From positions 62,001 through 126,000 of the forward strand of contig NZ_VDND01000003.1 of the NCBI RefSeq assembly GCF_007665395.1: a DNA stretch of 64,000 nt, read 5' to 3'. Below, piece after piece: positions 1 to 9,116 of the stretch. This stretch comes from Pseudomonas oryzihabitans. Its GTDB lineage: Bacteria > Pseudomonadota > Gammaproteobacteria > Pseudomonadales > Pseudomonadaceae. The number at the start of each line of letters is the position of its first letter. The first letter of the stretch is position 1. The notes beneath the pieces are model-generated. The model searched no databases and was not told the DNA's origin. It was given only the letters and a program-made list of their open reading frames with translations. The translations under genes were made by a program, and so were the position numbers.

Positions 1-1271
1 AAATGGCCCTGCAGGGGCGTGAGCGCCAGCTGGCCGCTGGCGGTGATGCGACCGCGATCGCCCAGGGTGGTCTTGATCTCCAGGCCGAAGGGCTGGTCGC
101 TGGCGGTATCGAAGCCCTTCACGGCCAGGTCCAGGCCGCTGAAGTACAGACTGGCCGGCTCCGGGGGGACCCGGTCCACCAGGTGCAGCTGGTTGTCGCC
201 GAGCTGGACGTCGTCGAGCTTCACGCGCCAGGCCGGACCGCTGCTGGGCGCATCGCTGCGGGGGAACAGCTTCTGCCAATCCAGGCTGCCGTCCTGCTCG
301 CGATTGCCCCAGGCATCCAGGCCCGCGCCACGCAGGCGGGTGATGGCGACCTCGTGTTTTTGCAGATCCAGGGCGATGCCCTCGGCGGCCAGGCGCTTGA
401 AGCTGGCCTTGGGTTCGGCGTTCACTGCCTGCACGGCGACGTCGTCCAGCGTCAGCCGGCCCTGGCTGAGTTGCAATTGCAGGGTCTTGGCCAGGTCCAG
501 TCGGTAATGGGCACTGGCCTCCAGGCGGCCCTTGCCCAGCGCCAGGGGCAGCTGGTTGCGCACATAGGGCCACCAGGGCGCTAGGCTCACGCCCTTGAGG
601 GTCAGGTCACCCTCGCTGCGCAGCGGCAGCAGATCCAGGCTGCCTTTCCAGGTGAGCTGGCCGCCCTGGGCGGTGGTGGCGGTCAACGCCAGCTGACCCG
701 GGGTGTCGCCGCTGCGGGTGCGGAACTCCTGCAGCTGGGCGTCCAGCGGGGTGAAGGTGACGTCCACCGGCTGGGCGCCCTGGGCATCGAGGAAGTGCAA
801 CTGGCCGCCGACCAGGGCGATGCGCTCGATGTGCAGCGGGAAGGGCTGGCTCGGTTCGGCCGTAGCGGGCGCGGGCGCGGCGGTTGCGGTGGCCGGATCG
901 CTGCGCCAGAGCTGCGCCAGGTTGACCGCGCCGCCCTTGGCGATGCGCAGATCGACCCGGGGCTGGTCGAGGCGCACGTCGGTCAGGTGCAGGGTGCGCC
1001 GCCAGAGGCTGTCCCACTGCAGGTTGGCGTAGAAACCCTCGGCGGCCAGGGTCGGCCGCTCCGCCGGGCCGATCAGCAGGCGCTCGGCGTGCACCTCCAG
1101 GGTGAAGGGATTGAAGCTCAGCGCCTGCAGGCTGGCCGGCTGGGTGAGGCGCTCCGCGAGCGTCTGGTTGAGGTAGTGCAGGGCGAGCCGAGGCCCGACC
1201 AGGAAACCGAGCAGACTGTAGAGGGCCAAGAGCACGAGCAGGACGAGGCTCGCTTTCACAATTCTGGGCAT
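1..1271 (-). CDS. DUF748 (AsmA-like) envelope protein, N-terminal part
   Basis: The reverse strand is open from the ATG at 1271 to the window edge, giving 423 codons with no stop; the C-terminus lies outside. It opens with a basic MPRIVK and one hydrophobic segment (about residues 7-28), then a long soluble region rich in beta-type alternation, with phrases such as 'FNPFTLEVHAERLLIGP' and 'LHLTDVRLDQPRVDL' that are typical of DUF748 proteins. Family members are large inner-membrane-anchored periplasmic proteins related to AsmA/TamB lipid-bridge proteins, so a role in outer-membrane homeostasis is plausible but inferred. It diverges from the chemoreceptor gene. Opposite-strand reading frames here are codon-bias shadows. 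Confidence 0.8.
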   Translation of the reverse strand, partial: MPRIVKASLVLLVLLALYSLLGFLVGPRLALHYLNQTLAERLTQPASLQALSFNPFTLEVHAERLLIGPAERPTLAAEGFYANLQWDSLWRRTLHLTDVRLDQPRVDLRIAKGGAVNLAQLWRSDPATATAAPAPATAEPSQPFPLHIERIALVGGQLHFLDAQGAQPVDVTFTPLDAQLQEFRTRSGDTPGQLALTATTAQGGQLTWKGSLDLLPLRSEGDLTLKGVSLAPWWPYVRNQLPLALGKGRLEASAHYRLDLAKTLQLQLSQGRLTLDDVAVQAVNAEPKASFKRLAAEGIALDLQKHEVAITRLRGAGLDAWGNREQDGSLDWQKLFPRSDAPSSGPAWRVKLDDVQLGDNQLHLVDRVPPEPASLYFSGLDLAVKGFDTASDQPFGLEIKTTLGDRGRITASGQLALTPLQGH

Positions 1272-1420
1272 GCAGGCATCTAGGGCGGCGGAGGTGGCCG
1301 GATTATGGCATGCGACCCCGGGCGGCAAGGGCGGTCGCCGTCCCAAAAGCGGCGTGGTTCGACCTCTGGTGGTCGCTCTGCGACCGTCTGGCGGGCATTC
1401 GCGGGGAATAGTCTGCCTTT

Positions 1421-1448
1421 CAAAGAGCTGAAATCTTATTGCAATAAA
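1421..1448 (+). promoter_or_regulatory. candidate sigma-28 (FliA) promoter for the chemoreceptor
   Basis: CAAAG at 1421-1425, 15 nt, then GCAATAAA at 1441-1448, resembling the FliA pattern TAAAG-N14/15-GCCGATAA. It ends 44 nt before the ATG at 1493. Chemoreceptor genes are often FliA-dependent, but the -10 half is imperfect. If right, it makes the upstream GTG at 1460 nearly leaderless and favours the ATG. Confidence 0.35.
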
Positions 1449-1492
1449 TCTGTAGTGAAGTGGCCTTCCGCTCGATCCTCTCGGTCTCCTTC

Positions 1493-3115
1493 ATGAATCC
1501 CTCTCGTTCCTTGCGTGCCCAATTGCTGCTGCTCATCGGCGGTGGCCTGGTATTGTTGCTGGTGCTCGCCCTGGCCGGTTTCGGCCTGCTGTCCCGGCAA
1601 CTGGACGGCTATCAAGGATTGCTCCAAGGGCCCCTGGAAGAGGCGCGCCTGGTGGACGCCACCAACCTGGCCTTCAAGTCCCAGGTGCAGGAATGGAAGA
1701 ACGTGCTGCTGCGGGGCGGCGCCGCCGACCAGCGAGAGCGCTACTGGAAGCAATTCCAGGATGAGGAAGCCCGCGTCCAGGACCTGCTGGCGCAACTGCA
1801 GCGCAGCGCCGATGACCCCGAGCTGCGCCAGCGCCTGCAGCAGCTGGCCCAGAGTCACCGTGACCTGGGCGAGGCCTATCGCCGCGGACTGGCGGCCTAT
1901 GTGGCGGCCAACTTCGTTGCCGCCCAGGGCGATACCGCGGTCAAGGGCATCGACCGGGCCACCAGCGAGCAGCTGTCCGGCCTGGTCACCGCCCTCCACC
2001 AGCGCGCCAGCGACCAGGCCCAGCGCCTGGCCGCCGAGGCACGCCGGACCGTCCTGCTGGCCGTCTGCGCCATGCTGGCCTTCGCCATCCTGATCGCCTT
2101 GCTCAGCGCCTGGCTGGTCAACCGGCGCATCGTCGGCCCGCTGGCCCAGGTCACCGAGCAGCTGGTTCGTCTCAGCGAGGGGCGCTTCGGTCAGCCGCTG
2201 GCCGAGACGCGCCGCGACGAAGTGGGGCGGTTGTCTCGCGCCGCCAACCGCCTGCGGGATTTCTTCAGCGACCTGGCCGGGCAGCTGCGCCAGGGCACCG
2301 GGGCGCTGGACGCCACTACCCAGGAACTTGGCGCCATCGCCCAGCGCAGTGGCGCGGGCATCCGCGACCAATTCTCCCGTACCGATCAGGTGGCCACCGC
2401 CATGCACGAGATGAGTGCCACGGCGGAAGAGGTGGCCCGGCATTCCGGCAGCGCCGCGACGGCGGCCAACGAGGCGGATCGCGCCGCCCAGGAGGGCGAA
2501 GCGAGCATGACCCAGACCATCGCCACCATCGAGCGGATGCACCGGGAGATCTCCCGCACCGCCGAGGTCATCGCCCGCCTGGAAAGCGACAGCGACCGTA
2601 TCGGCAGCGTGCTGGAAGTGATCCGCGGCATCGCCGACCAGACCAACCTGCTGGCGCTCAATGCCGCCATCGAGGCGGCCCGGGCCGGGGACGCCGGGCG
2701 CGGTTTCGCCGTGGTGGCCGACGAGGTGCGCAGCCTGGCGGTGCGCACCGCCAGTTCCATCAGCGAGATCCATCAGCTGATCGCCACGCTGCAGGGCGCG
2801 GCCCACGAGGCCGCCGAAGCGGTGCGCGCGGGGGCCACCGAAAGCAGCGCCGGGCGCGACCAGGTGCTGGCCTCCGGCGAGCGCCTGCGCAGCATCACCA
2901 CGGCGGTGGAGGCCATCCGCGACATGAACCGGCAGATCGCCACCGCCGCCGAGGAGCAGACCTCGGTGGCCGAGGACATCGCCCGCAACCTGGCGGAGAT
3001 CGTCACCGTGGCGCGCCACAATGAGGAGGATCTGCAGCGGACGCAGAGCGCCAGCGAGCGTCTGCAGGGCGTCTCCCAGGACCTCTCCAGCCTCGCCGGC
3101 CGCCTGCGCGACTGA
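1493..3115 (+). CDS. methyl-accepting chemotaxis protein
   Basis: A 540-residue transmembrane chemoreceptor. TM1 (about residues 10-32, [17 protein letters not shown]) and TM2 (about 186-207, [17 protein letters not shown]) bracket a periplasmic helical sensor of about 155 residues. A HAMP domain follows ([14 protein letters not shown]...). The cytoplasmic signalling domain carries the conserved hairpin tip [20 protein letters not shown] and then [15 protein letters not shown], which contacts CheA/CheW. The ligand is unknown. The ATG at 1493 was preferred over an in-frame GTG at 1460 because it gives a normal short cytoplasmic leader before TM1 and fits the candidate FliA promoter; neither start has a convincing Shine-Dalgarno. 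No che genes adjoin it, so it is an orphan receptor. Confidence 0.93.
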   Translation: MNPSRSLRAQLLLLIGGGLVLLLVLALAGFGLLSRQLDGYQGLLQGPLEEARLVDATNLAFKSQVQEWKNVLLRGGAADQRERYWKQFQDEEARVQDLLAQLQRSADDPELRQRLQQLAQSHRDLGEAYRRGLAAYVAANFVAAQGDTAVKGIDRATSEQLSGLVTALHQRASDQAQRLAAEARRTVLLAVCAMLAFAILIALLSAWLVNRRIVGPLAQVTEQLVRLSEGRFGQPLAETRRDEVGRLSRAANRLRDFFSDLAGQLRQGTGALDATTQELGAIAQRSGAGIRDQFSRTDQVATAMHEMSATAEEVARHSGSAATAANEADRAAQEGEASMTQTIATIERMHREISRTAEVIARLESDSDRIGSVLEVIRGIADQTNLLALNAAIEAARAGDAGRGFAVVADEVRSLAVRTASSISEIHQLIATLQGAAHEAAEAVRAGATESSAGRDQVLASGERLRSITTAVEAIRDMNRQIATAAEEQTSVAEDIARNLAEIVTVARHNEEDLQRTQSASERLQGVSQDLSSLAGRLRD

Positions 3116-3259
3116 GCCCAGGGTGCCTCCAGGGGAAAAGGCCAGAAGGTACGTCCGATCAGCGGTCGAGTGGTCGCCAGGCCCCTGGCCAGAGCCTCTG
3201 AGGGGCGATGCGAAGCGCTCTACGACGGCACTTTGCCATGATCCGCTGGTCGCCCTGGA

Positions 3260-3274
3260 TTAAGTTTGACTTAA
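3260..3274. promoter_or_regulatory. 15-bp palindrome upstream of the bestrophin gene
   Basis: TTAAGT-TTG-ACTTAA is a perfect inverted repeat in an otherwise GC-rich 296-bp gap (3116-3411). It is 137 bp upstream of the bestrophin start and could be an operator. Nothing else recognisable is in this gap. Confidence 0.3.
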
Positions 3275-3411
3275 GGACCGCCGACTAGTCTTTCGAACAG
3301 GTTGCAGGCTCAGGAGGAGGCGCGGCGACGGGTCGAGCGGCCCGTGGCGAAGGAAAGGGAGGTACCGGCAACCGCGAATCCAGCATCCGCGCCGCCGTTC
3401 GGGAGTGCCCC

Positions 3412-4365
3412 ATGTCCAGTCCGATCCAGCTCCATTCGATCCGCAAGAAGATCGAGTTCCTGCGTACCAGTTTCAGCTATGTCGGCTGGTCGCTGTTCGG
3501 CCTGCTGCTGTGGGACGTGGCCGTGACGGTGGACGCCATGCTGTTCGTCGACGACCGCTTCGACCTGCCGCTCACGCCCCTGACCCTGCTGTGCTCGGCG
3601 CTGGTGGTGCTGATCAGCTTTCGCAACAGCAGCGCCTACGGCCGCTGGTGGGAGGCGCGGACCCTGTGGGGCGCCATGGTCAACAGCTCGCGCAGCTTCG
3701 GCCGCCAGGTGCTGACCCTGATCGACGACCGGGGCGCCACGCAGAACCGGGTCAAGGCGGTGCTGCTGCGCCGGCACATGGGCTACCTGCACGCCCTGCG
3801 CGCCCAGCTCAAGCGCCAGGATCCGGCCCAGGCCGCTGCGCCTTATCTCGCCCGCCACGAACTGGCGCTGGCCGAAGGCAGCCTCAACTTCGCCAACGAC
3901 ATCCTCGCCGGGACCGCCGAGCTGATCGCCAGCGAGTACCGCCAGGGCCGCCTGGACAGCATCCGCCTGGCGCGCCTGGAAGAGACCCTGGTGGACATGT
4001 CCAACTGGCAGGGCGGCATGGAGCGCATCGCCAACACCCCCTTGCCCTATCCCTACGTCTGCTTCCCCCAGCTGTTCAGCTTCCTGTTCTGCATCGCCAT
4101 GCCGCTGGGCCTGGTGTCGACCCTGGGCTGGTTCACCCCGCTGGTGTCCACCGTGGTCGGCTTCATGCTGCTGGCGCTGGAGCGCATCGGCAGCGATCTG
4201 CAGGCGCCCTTCGCCGACAGCCAGCACCAGATCACCATGGACAAGCTGTGCGCCACCATCGAGGCCAATCTGCTGTCCATGCTGCGCCCGCGCAGCGAGG
4301 AGGGGGCGACGGTGGTGCTGGCCCAGGCCGATGGCGACGCGGCGCCGGCACGGCAGGTCGCCTGA
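3412..4365 (+). CDS. bestrophin family (UPF0187/YneE-like) anion channel
   Basis: 317 residues, normal for bacterial bestrophins, which form pentameric ion channels in the inner membrane. The family signature is visible around residues 55-85 (LVVLISFRNSSAYGRWWEARTLWG), where the Arg/Trp-rich stretch follows TM2. Hydrophobic helices are at about 22-44, 55-70, 222-245 and 246-262. The ATG at 3412 gives a typical N-terminus that runs into IRKKIEFLRTSFSYVGWSL. It stands alone, with the MFS gene 260 bp downstream. Ion selectivity cannot be read from the sequence; some bacterial homologues conduct cations rather than chloride. Confidence 0.88.
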   Translation: MSSPIQLHSIRKKIEFLRTSFSYVGWSLFGLLLWDVAVTVDAMLFVDDRFDLPLTPLTLLCSALVVLISFRNSSAYGRWWEARTLWGAMVNSSRSFGRQVLTLIDDRGATQNRVKAVLLRRHMGYLHALRAQLKRQDPAQAAAPYLARHELALAEGSLNFANDILAGTAELIASEYRQGRLDSIRLARLEETLVDMSNWQGGMERIANTPLPYPYVCFPQLFSFLFCIAMPLGLVSTLGWFTPLVSTVVGFMLLALERIGSDLQAPFADSQHQITMDKLCATIEANLLSMLRPRSEEGATVVLAQADGDAAPARQVA

Positions 4366-4625
4366 GGCGGGGCGGCCGCCAGCGAGCCGGGGTGACGGCC
4401 GACGCGGCGAACTGTGAATAGTTGCGGAAAGTACCGTGCCAGAGGCATTTCTTTCGTCGGGCTACGGCACTAGCGCCGCTTCGTTCCGGTCACATTTTGC
4501 AATCTCCCCTGGCAGCGGTGGTTTGCTGGAAGCCGGCGGTCATCCGTGGTTCCAGGCGGGCCGGGGCGAGAGGTGCCGCTGGGACGTCCTCCCGCGACCC
4601 TTCACCTCGCTACGGATACCCGCTC

Positions 4626-5930
4626 ATGTCCGATACCCGTTCCCCCACCGCCGGGGCCCGCGCCGAACCCTCGCACCGCGCGCGCCATGCCCTGGATGCC
4701 CTCAACTTCACCCTGGCCGACGTCCGCGACGGCCTGGGCCCCTATCTCGCCATCTACCTGATCGCCGTTCGCGGTCCGGGGGAGGGCTGGAACGAGGCCA
4801 CCGCCGGTTTCATCATGACCCTGGCCGGCATCGCCGGACTGATCGCCCAGACCCCGGCCGGCGCGCTGATCGACCGGACCCGCCACAAGCGGCTCATGGT
4901 CGGCATCGCGGCCCTGGTGGTGACCGTCTGCAGCGTCTTGCTGCCCTTCGTCTCCAACTTCTACGTAGTGGCCGCCACCCAGTCGCTGGCCCATGCCGCG
5001 GCGGCCATCTTCGCCCCGGCGCTGGCGGCCATCACCCTGGGCATCGTCGGCCCCAAGGCCTTCACCCGGCACATCGGCCGCAACGAGGGCTTCAACCATG
5101 CCGGCAACGCTGTCTCGGCGGCGTTGGCGGGCGGCCTGGCCTACTTCTTCGGACCCACCGTGGTGTTCTGGCTGATGGCCTTGCTGGCCGCGGCCTCCAT
5201 CGTCGCCATCATCCGCGTGCCCCAGGACGAGATCGACGACGACCTGGCCCAGGGGCTGGGTGACGAGGGCGCGTCCCGCGACGCCCAGCCGGTCTCGGCC
5301 TGGCAGGCGCTGCTGGCCAATCGCAAATTGCAACTGCTGGCCCTGCTGGCCGCCATCTTCCACCTGGCCAACGCCGCCATGCTGACCTCGGTCGGCCAGC
5401 AGCTGACCCACATCGTCGGCAAGGACAGCGCCACCTCGCTGGTGGCCGTCTGCATCGTCGCCGCCCAGTGCGTGATGGTGCCGGTGGCCATCCTGGTCGG
5501 GCGCAAGGCCGACAGCTTCGGGCGCAAGCCGATCTTCCTGTTCGCCTTCGCCGTGCTGGCGATCCGCGGGGTGCTCTACACCTTCTCCGACAGCCCCTAT
5601 TACCTGGTGGCGGTGCAGTTGCTCGATGGCGTCGGCGCCGGGATCTATGGCGCCCTGATGCCGGTGATCGTCGCCGACCTGACCCGCGGCAGCGGCCGCT
5701 TCAACGTCAGCCAAGGGGCCATCGCCACCGCCCAGGGCCTGGGCGCCGCCATCAGCGCCACCATCGCCGGGATCATCATCGTCCGCTTCGGCTATTCGGC
5801 TGCCTTCACCACCCTGGCGGCCATCGCCGGGGTGGGCTTCGTGCTCTATCTGCTGCTGATGCCGGAAACCCGCGACGAGCAGGTGGTGTCCGGGAGCAAC
5901 CAGCCGACCGGCTCCGTGATGGGAGGTTGA
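4626..5930 (+). CDS. MFS transporter (DHA1-type)
   Basis: A 434-residue major facilitator with about 12 hydrophobic segments and the loop 2-3 signature in GALIDRTRHKRLMV (about residues 79-92), repeated in the second half as GRKADSFGRKPIFLFAF. The ATG at 4626 begins MSDTRSP directly before the conserved LDALNFTLADVRDGLGPYLA; the longer reading from 4422 has no coding character. The next gene starts one base after the stop, so this is a two-gene unit with the metallophosphoesterase. The substrate is unknown; the family includes drug, sugar and metabolite exporters. Confidence 0.88.
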   Translation: MSDTRSPTAGARAEPSHRARHALDALNFTLADVRDGLGPYLAIYLIAVRGPGEGWNEATAGFIMTLAGIAGLIAQTPAGALIDRTRHKRLMVGIAALVVTVCSVLLPFVSNFYVVAATQSLAHAAAAIFAPALAAITLGIVGPKAFTRHIGRNEGFNHAGNAVSAALAGGLAYFFGPTVVFWLMALLAAASIVAIIRVPQDEIDDDLAQGLGDEGASRDAQPVSAWQALLANRKLQLLALLAAIFHLANAAMLTSVGQQLTHIVGKDSATSLVAVCIVAAQCVMVPVAILVGRKADSFGRKPIFLFAFAVLAIRGVLYTFSDSPYYLVAVQLLDGVGAGIYGALMPVIVADLTRGSGRFNVSQGAIATAQGLGAAISATIAGIIIVRFGYSAAFTTLAAIAGVGFVLYLLLMPETRDEQVVSGSNQPTGSVMGG

Positions 5931-5931
5931 G

Positions 5932-7035
5932 ATGAGCGACACGGCTGATTTTCTCGCCTTCGTCCATGTCGGCGACCTGCACCTGACCACCGCCGAGGCG
6001 GACAACGCCCGCGACCTGCAGGCCATCCTGCAGCGGTTGCGGACGCGCGAAGAGCTGGATTTCGTCTTCCTGCCCGGTGACAACGCCGACAACGGCACGC
6101 CGGAGCAGTACCGGCTGCTGCGCCAATGGCTGAACGATTTTCCGCTGCCGGTCGCGGTGATCACCGGCGATCACGACATGGAAGGGGGCGATCTCGGCCC
6201 CTTCTACTCGGAGCTGCAGGTACCCCGGCTGCCCTACGCCAAGGACGTGGGTGGGGTGCGTTGCCTGTTCCTCGACATGTGCGGGCCCGGCAGCGGCGGA
6301 CCGGACTTCCGCCTGGGCGCCGAGCAGCTGCAGTGGCTGGAGCGGGAGCTGCAGGAGGCGACCCGGCAGCAGCGCCAGTGCGCGGTCTTCATGCACAGCT
6401 ATCCGGCGGACCTGCAGGGGGACGGCGAGGCGGAGCAGGTGGCGCGCCTGCTCCACGAAGGCCCGGTGCGGCTGGTGGAAATCGGTCATACCCACTACAA
6501 CGAGCTGGCCCATGACGGCGGCGTGCTCTACGCCGCGTGCCGATCCACCGGCCAGATCGAAGAAGGCGGTGTAGGATTCGCCCTGGTCACCCTGGATGGC
6601 CCGGCGGTGAGCTGGCGCTTTCGCGAATGTGATCAGGCGGGGCCCTGGGTGCAGATCACCGCACCGGGGGATGCCAGGCTGAACGGCATGGCCGAGGCCC
6701 AGGGCCGTGAGTGCCGCGTCCTGGTGCTGGCCGAGACCGAGCTGGAGCGCTGCGAGTGGCAGTGCGACGACGGCGCCTGGTGGCCGCTGGAACCGCTGGG
6801 CAAGGGCCGCTATCGCGGCGACCGACCCCTGCCCGACGGCACCCGCTGCCTGCAGGTACGGGTGCGGGATACCCGGGGCGGCGAGGATAGCGATCGGATC
6901 GACCTGGTGAGCCAGCCACGCGCGCTCGCCGCACCGGGCGACTGGGGCTCGGATCGCACCCACCTGGGCGAATGGCAGGCCAAGGGCGTACTGGGCACCC
7001 AGCTGGGGCCCAATCGCAACGGCCGCAAATGGTGA
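5932..7035 (+). CDS. calcineurin-like metallophosphoesterase
   Basis: 367 residues. The metal-binding motifs of the phosphoesterase fold appear in order: HVGDLHL (D/H pair, about residue 11), LPGDNADN (about 44), ITGDHDM (about 77, the GNHD position), a later HSYP, and GHTHY (about 185). The C-terminal 160 residues form a separate region without a motif I recognise. The ATG lies one base after the upstream MFS stop, so translation is probably coupled. The substrate could be a nucleotide, cyclic nucleotide or phospholipid head group; the sequence does not decide. Confidence 0.85.
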   Translation: MSDTADFLAFVHVGDLHLTTAEADNARDLQAILQRLRTREELDFVFLPGDNADNGTPEQYRLLRQWLNDFPLPVAVITGDHDMEGGDLGPFYSELQVPRLPYAKDVGGVRCLFLDMCGPGSGGPDFRLGAEQLQWLERELQEATRQQRQCAVFMHSYPADLQGDGEAEQVARLLHEGPVRLVEIGHTHYNELAHDGGVLYAACRSTGQIEEGGVGFALVTLDGPAVSWRFRECDQAGPWVQITAPGDARLNGMAEAQGRECRVLVLAETELERCEWQCDDGAWWPLEPLGKGRYRGDRPLPDGTRCLQVRVRDTRGGEDSDRIDLVSQPRALAAPGDWGSDRTHLGEWQAKGVLGTQLGPNRNGRKW

Positions 7036-7055
7036 GGGGGGCAAGCGCCCCCCTC
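7034..7055 (+). terminator. GC-rich hairpin after the metallophosphoesterase gene
   Basis: A 9-bp stem (GAGGGGGGC / GCGCCCCCCTC region) with a 4-nt loop begins inside the stop codon. No T-run follows, so it may be a weak or Rho-assisted terminator or an mRNA 3'-end stabiliser before the permease gene. Confidence 0.45.
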
Positions 7056-7084
7056 GCGGATCGACTGTAAGGAACTTGTCTCAG

Positions 7085-8353
7085 ATGGGATCCATCATCA
7101 CTACCCCCCACGTCCTGACGTGGGTGATCGCCGCCCTGGCCACCCTGGGCGTGGTCACCCGGCCCTTCGGCCTACCCGAGGCGCTGTTCGCCGTCATCGG
7201 CGCGGCGTTGCTGGCCATTTTCGGCCTGCTGCCGCTGGCGGGCGTCTGGCATGGCGTCGCCAAGGGCACCGATGTCTACCTGTTCCTCATCGGCATGATG
7301 CTGCTGGCCGAGATCGCCCGGAAGGAAGGGCTGTTCGACTGGGTGGCCGGCCACGCGGTGCGTGCGGCCAAGGGCTCGGCGCTGCGGCTGTTCGCGCTGG
7401 TCTATGGCGTCGGCATCCTGGTCACGGTGTTCCTCTCCAACGACGCCTGCGCCGTGGTACTGACCCCGGCGGTCTACTACGCCACCCGCGCGGCGAAGGT
7501 GAAGAATCCGCTGCCCTACCTGTTCTCCTGCGCCTTCATCGCCAACGCGGCGAGCTTCGTCCTGCCGATCTCCAACCCGGCCAACTTGGTGGTGTTCGCC
7601 GAGCACATGCCCGAGCTGAGCCGCTGGCTGGCGCTGTTCATGGTGCCGTCGATCCTGGCCATCGGCGCGACCTTCCTGGTGCTCTGGGCAACCCAGGCCA
7701 AGGTCCTGCGGGCCGAGCGCCTGGCCGAGGGCGACGCGGTGGACCCCCTGCCCACCACCGGCCGGATCGCCGGCTGCGGCCTGATCCTGACCATCCTGGT
7801 ATTGCTCGGCGCCTCGGCGCTGGACCTGGAGCTGGGCCTGCCGACCTTCCTCGCCGGCTTCGCCACCTTCCTGGTGGTGGTGGCCTGCAAGCGGGGTGGT
7901 GGCCTGGAATTGCTCAAGCACATCTCCTGGAGCGTCTTGCCGCTGGTGGCCGGGCTGTTCGTGCTGGTGGAAGCCCTGGAGACCACCGGGGTGCTGCAGG
8001 CGCTGGCCAACCAGCTGCAGGCCGCCGCCCAGGCGACCCCGGAGCGCGCCGCCTGGGGTGCCGGGCTGCTGGTGGCCTTCGGCAGCAACCTGGTCAACAA
8101 CCTGCCCGCGGGTCTGCTGGCCGGCGCCGCCGTTCAGGCCGCCCATGTCTCGGAAAAGATCGCCGGGGCGGTACTGATCGGTATCGACCTGGGCCCCAAC
8201 CTGTCCATCACCGGTTCGCTGGCGACCCTGCTGTGGCTGGCCGCGCTGCGCCGCGAGGGGTTGTCGGTGAGCTTCTGGCAATTCCTCAAGCTGGGCACCC
8301 TGGTGATGATCCCGGCGCTGCTGCTGGCGCTGGCTGCTCTGATCCACCTGTGA
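7085..8353 (+). CDS. ArsB/NhaD-type (IT superfamily) anion permease
   Basis: 422 residues with about 11 hydrophobic segments. The region FLSNDACAVVLTPAVYYA (about residues 118-135) matches the ArsB-type 'NDGAALILTP' motif, and FIANAASFVLPISNPANLVVF plus GSNLVNNLPAGLLAG are the paired substrate-site loops of the ion-transporter superfamily. Arsenite efflux is the usual label for this subgroup, but no arsR, arsC or arsH is nearby, so the substrate is unproven. The ATG at 7085 has TAAGGA 11 nt upstream; the TTG at 7076 is too close to that site. Confidence 0.78.
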   Translation: MGSIITTPHVLTWVIAALATLGVVTRPFGLPEALFAVIGAALLAIFGLLPLAGVWHGVAKGTDVYLFLIGMMLLAEIARKEGLFDWVAGHAVRAAKGSALRLFALVYGVGILVTVFLSNDACAVVLTPAVYYATRAAKVKNPLPYLFSCAFIANAASFVLPISNPANLVVFAEHMPELSRWLALFMVPSILAIGATFLVLWATQAKVLRAERLAEGDAVDPLPTTGRIAGCGLILTILVLLGASALDLELGLPTFLAGFATFLVVVACKRGGGLELLKHISWSVLPLVAGLFVLVEALETTGVLQALANQLQAAAQATPERAAWGAGLLVAFGSNLVNNLPAGLLAGAAVQAAHVSEKIAGAVLIGIDLGPNLSITGSLATLLWLAALRREGLSVSFWQFLKLGTLVMIPALLLALAALIHL

Positions 8354-8374
8354 GGCGCTGACGGGCGGTCTCCC

Positions 8375-8399
8375 GGCGCAGCGGCGTTGTCGCTGCGCC
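8375..8399 (+). terminator. perfect 9-bp hairpin after the ArsB-like gene
   Basis: GGCGCAGCG, a 7-nt loop, then CGCTGCGCC, 21 bp past the permease stop. There is no T-tract. It probably marks the end of the permease transcript before the cytochrome b561 gene. Confidence 0.5.
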
Positions 8400-8439
8400 T
8401 GGGGCACTATCGGGGTTCGTCCGCTACGGAGCATCGTCC

Positions 8440-8973
8440 ATGGCCATCGCTCGCTACACCGGCTTCGCCCAGGCGCTGCACTGGCTGACCGTCGCGTTGC
8501 TGTGCCTGCTGCTGCCCTTCGTCTGGGTGGCGGAAAACTTTCCGCCCGGGCCGGTGCGGACGCTCTGGTACCTGCTGCACGAATCCACCGGACTCTCGGT
8601 ATTCCTGCTGGTGCTGATCCGTCTGACCTGGCGCTGGCGCCATCCGGCGCCGCCCGCCAACCCCCGCGACGGTCGCCTGCTGCGGCTGCTCGCCGGACTC
8701 AATCACGGCCTGCTCTACGCCGTGTTGCTAATGATGCCGGTGACCGGCTACCTGATGGCCGGCCAGGGCCAGCCGGTGCCGGTGTTCGGGCTGTTCTCCC
8801 TGCCGGGATTTCCTCGGCAGGAAGCCCTCGGCATCCTCGCCAATCGCATCCACGTGGCCGGCCAGTTCGCCGTCTACGGCCTGGTGATCCTGCACGTGGC
8901 GGCGGTGGTCTGGCATGTGGCGATCCGCCGCGACGGGACGCTGGAGCGGATGCTCCCCGAGCAACGCCTCTAG
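8440..8973 (+). CDS. cytochrome b561 (CybB-like)
   Basis: 177 residues with four hydrophobic helices, the usual size for the bacterial b561 family. These diheme inner-membrane proteins pass electrons from ubiquinol, in some cases to superoxide. Candidate heme histidines lie in helices: H14 (AQALHWLT), H47 (LLHESTG), H138 (NRIHVAG) and H152 (VILHVAA). The stop codon TAG (8971-8973) sits inside a CTAG that is also one flank of an inserted MITE-like element, so the C-terminus is unchanged by the insertion. Confidence 0.9.
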   Translation: MAIARYTGFAQALHWLTVALLCLLLPFVWVAENFPPGPVRTLWYLLHESTGLSVFLLVLIRLTWRWRHPAPPANPRDGRLLRLLAGLNHGLLYAVLLMMPVTGYLMAGQGQPVPVFGLFSLPGFPRQEALGILANRIHVAGQFAVYGLVILHVAAVVWHVAIRRDGTLERMLPEQRL

Positions 8974-9116
8974 GTTCTGTACGAAAAGTGCCTGCACTCG
9001 GTGATGCATCGTTGAAAACCGCTTCGGACTGCTCATTTACCACGCGTAAATTCCGCTTCCTCAGCGTTTTTCGCCTTGCCTGACCTTCGTTCGGCGACTT
9101 TTCGTACAGAACCTAG
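8970..9116. mobile_element. MITE-like element flanked by CTAG
   Basis: A perfect 20-bp inverted repeat, CTAGGTTCTGTACGAAAAGT at 8970-8989 and its complement at 9097-9116, encloses about 100 bp with no ORF. If the outer CTAG is the 4-bp target duplication, as in the IS5 group, the element is 8974-9112 (139 bp) with 16-bp termini. The interior is more AT-rich than its neighbours and contains a small hairpin (ATTTAC...GTAAAT). It looks like a non-autonomous derivative of an IS; I cannot name the parent. The two CTAG copies carry the stop codons of both convergent neighbours. Confidence 0.75.

Noticed and set aside
4602..6164. Very long reverse-strand ORF opposite the MFS and metallophosphoesterase genes
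   Set aside because: It is antisense to clear family members, crosses two genes, and its protein is a Gly/Gln/Asp-rich product of GC-biased codons with no domain.
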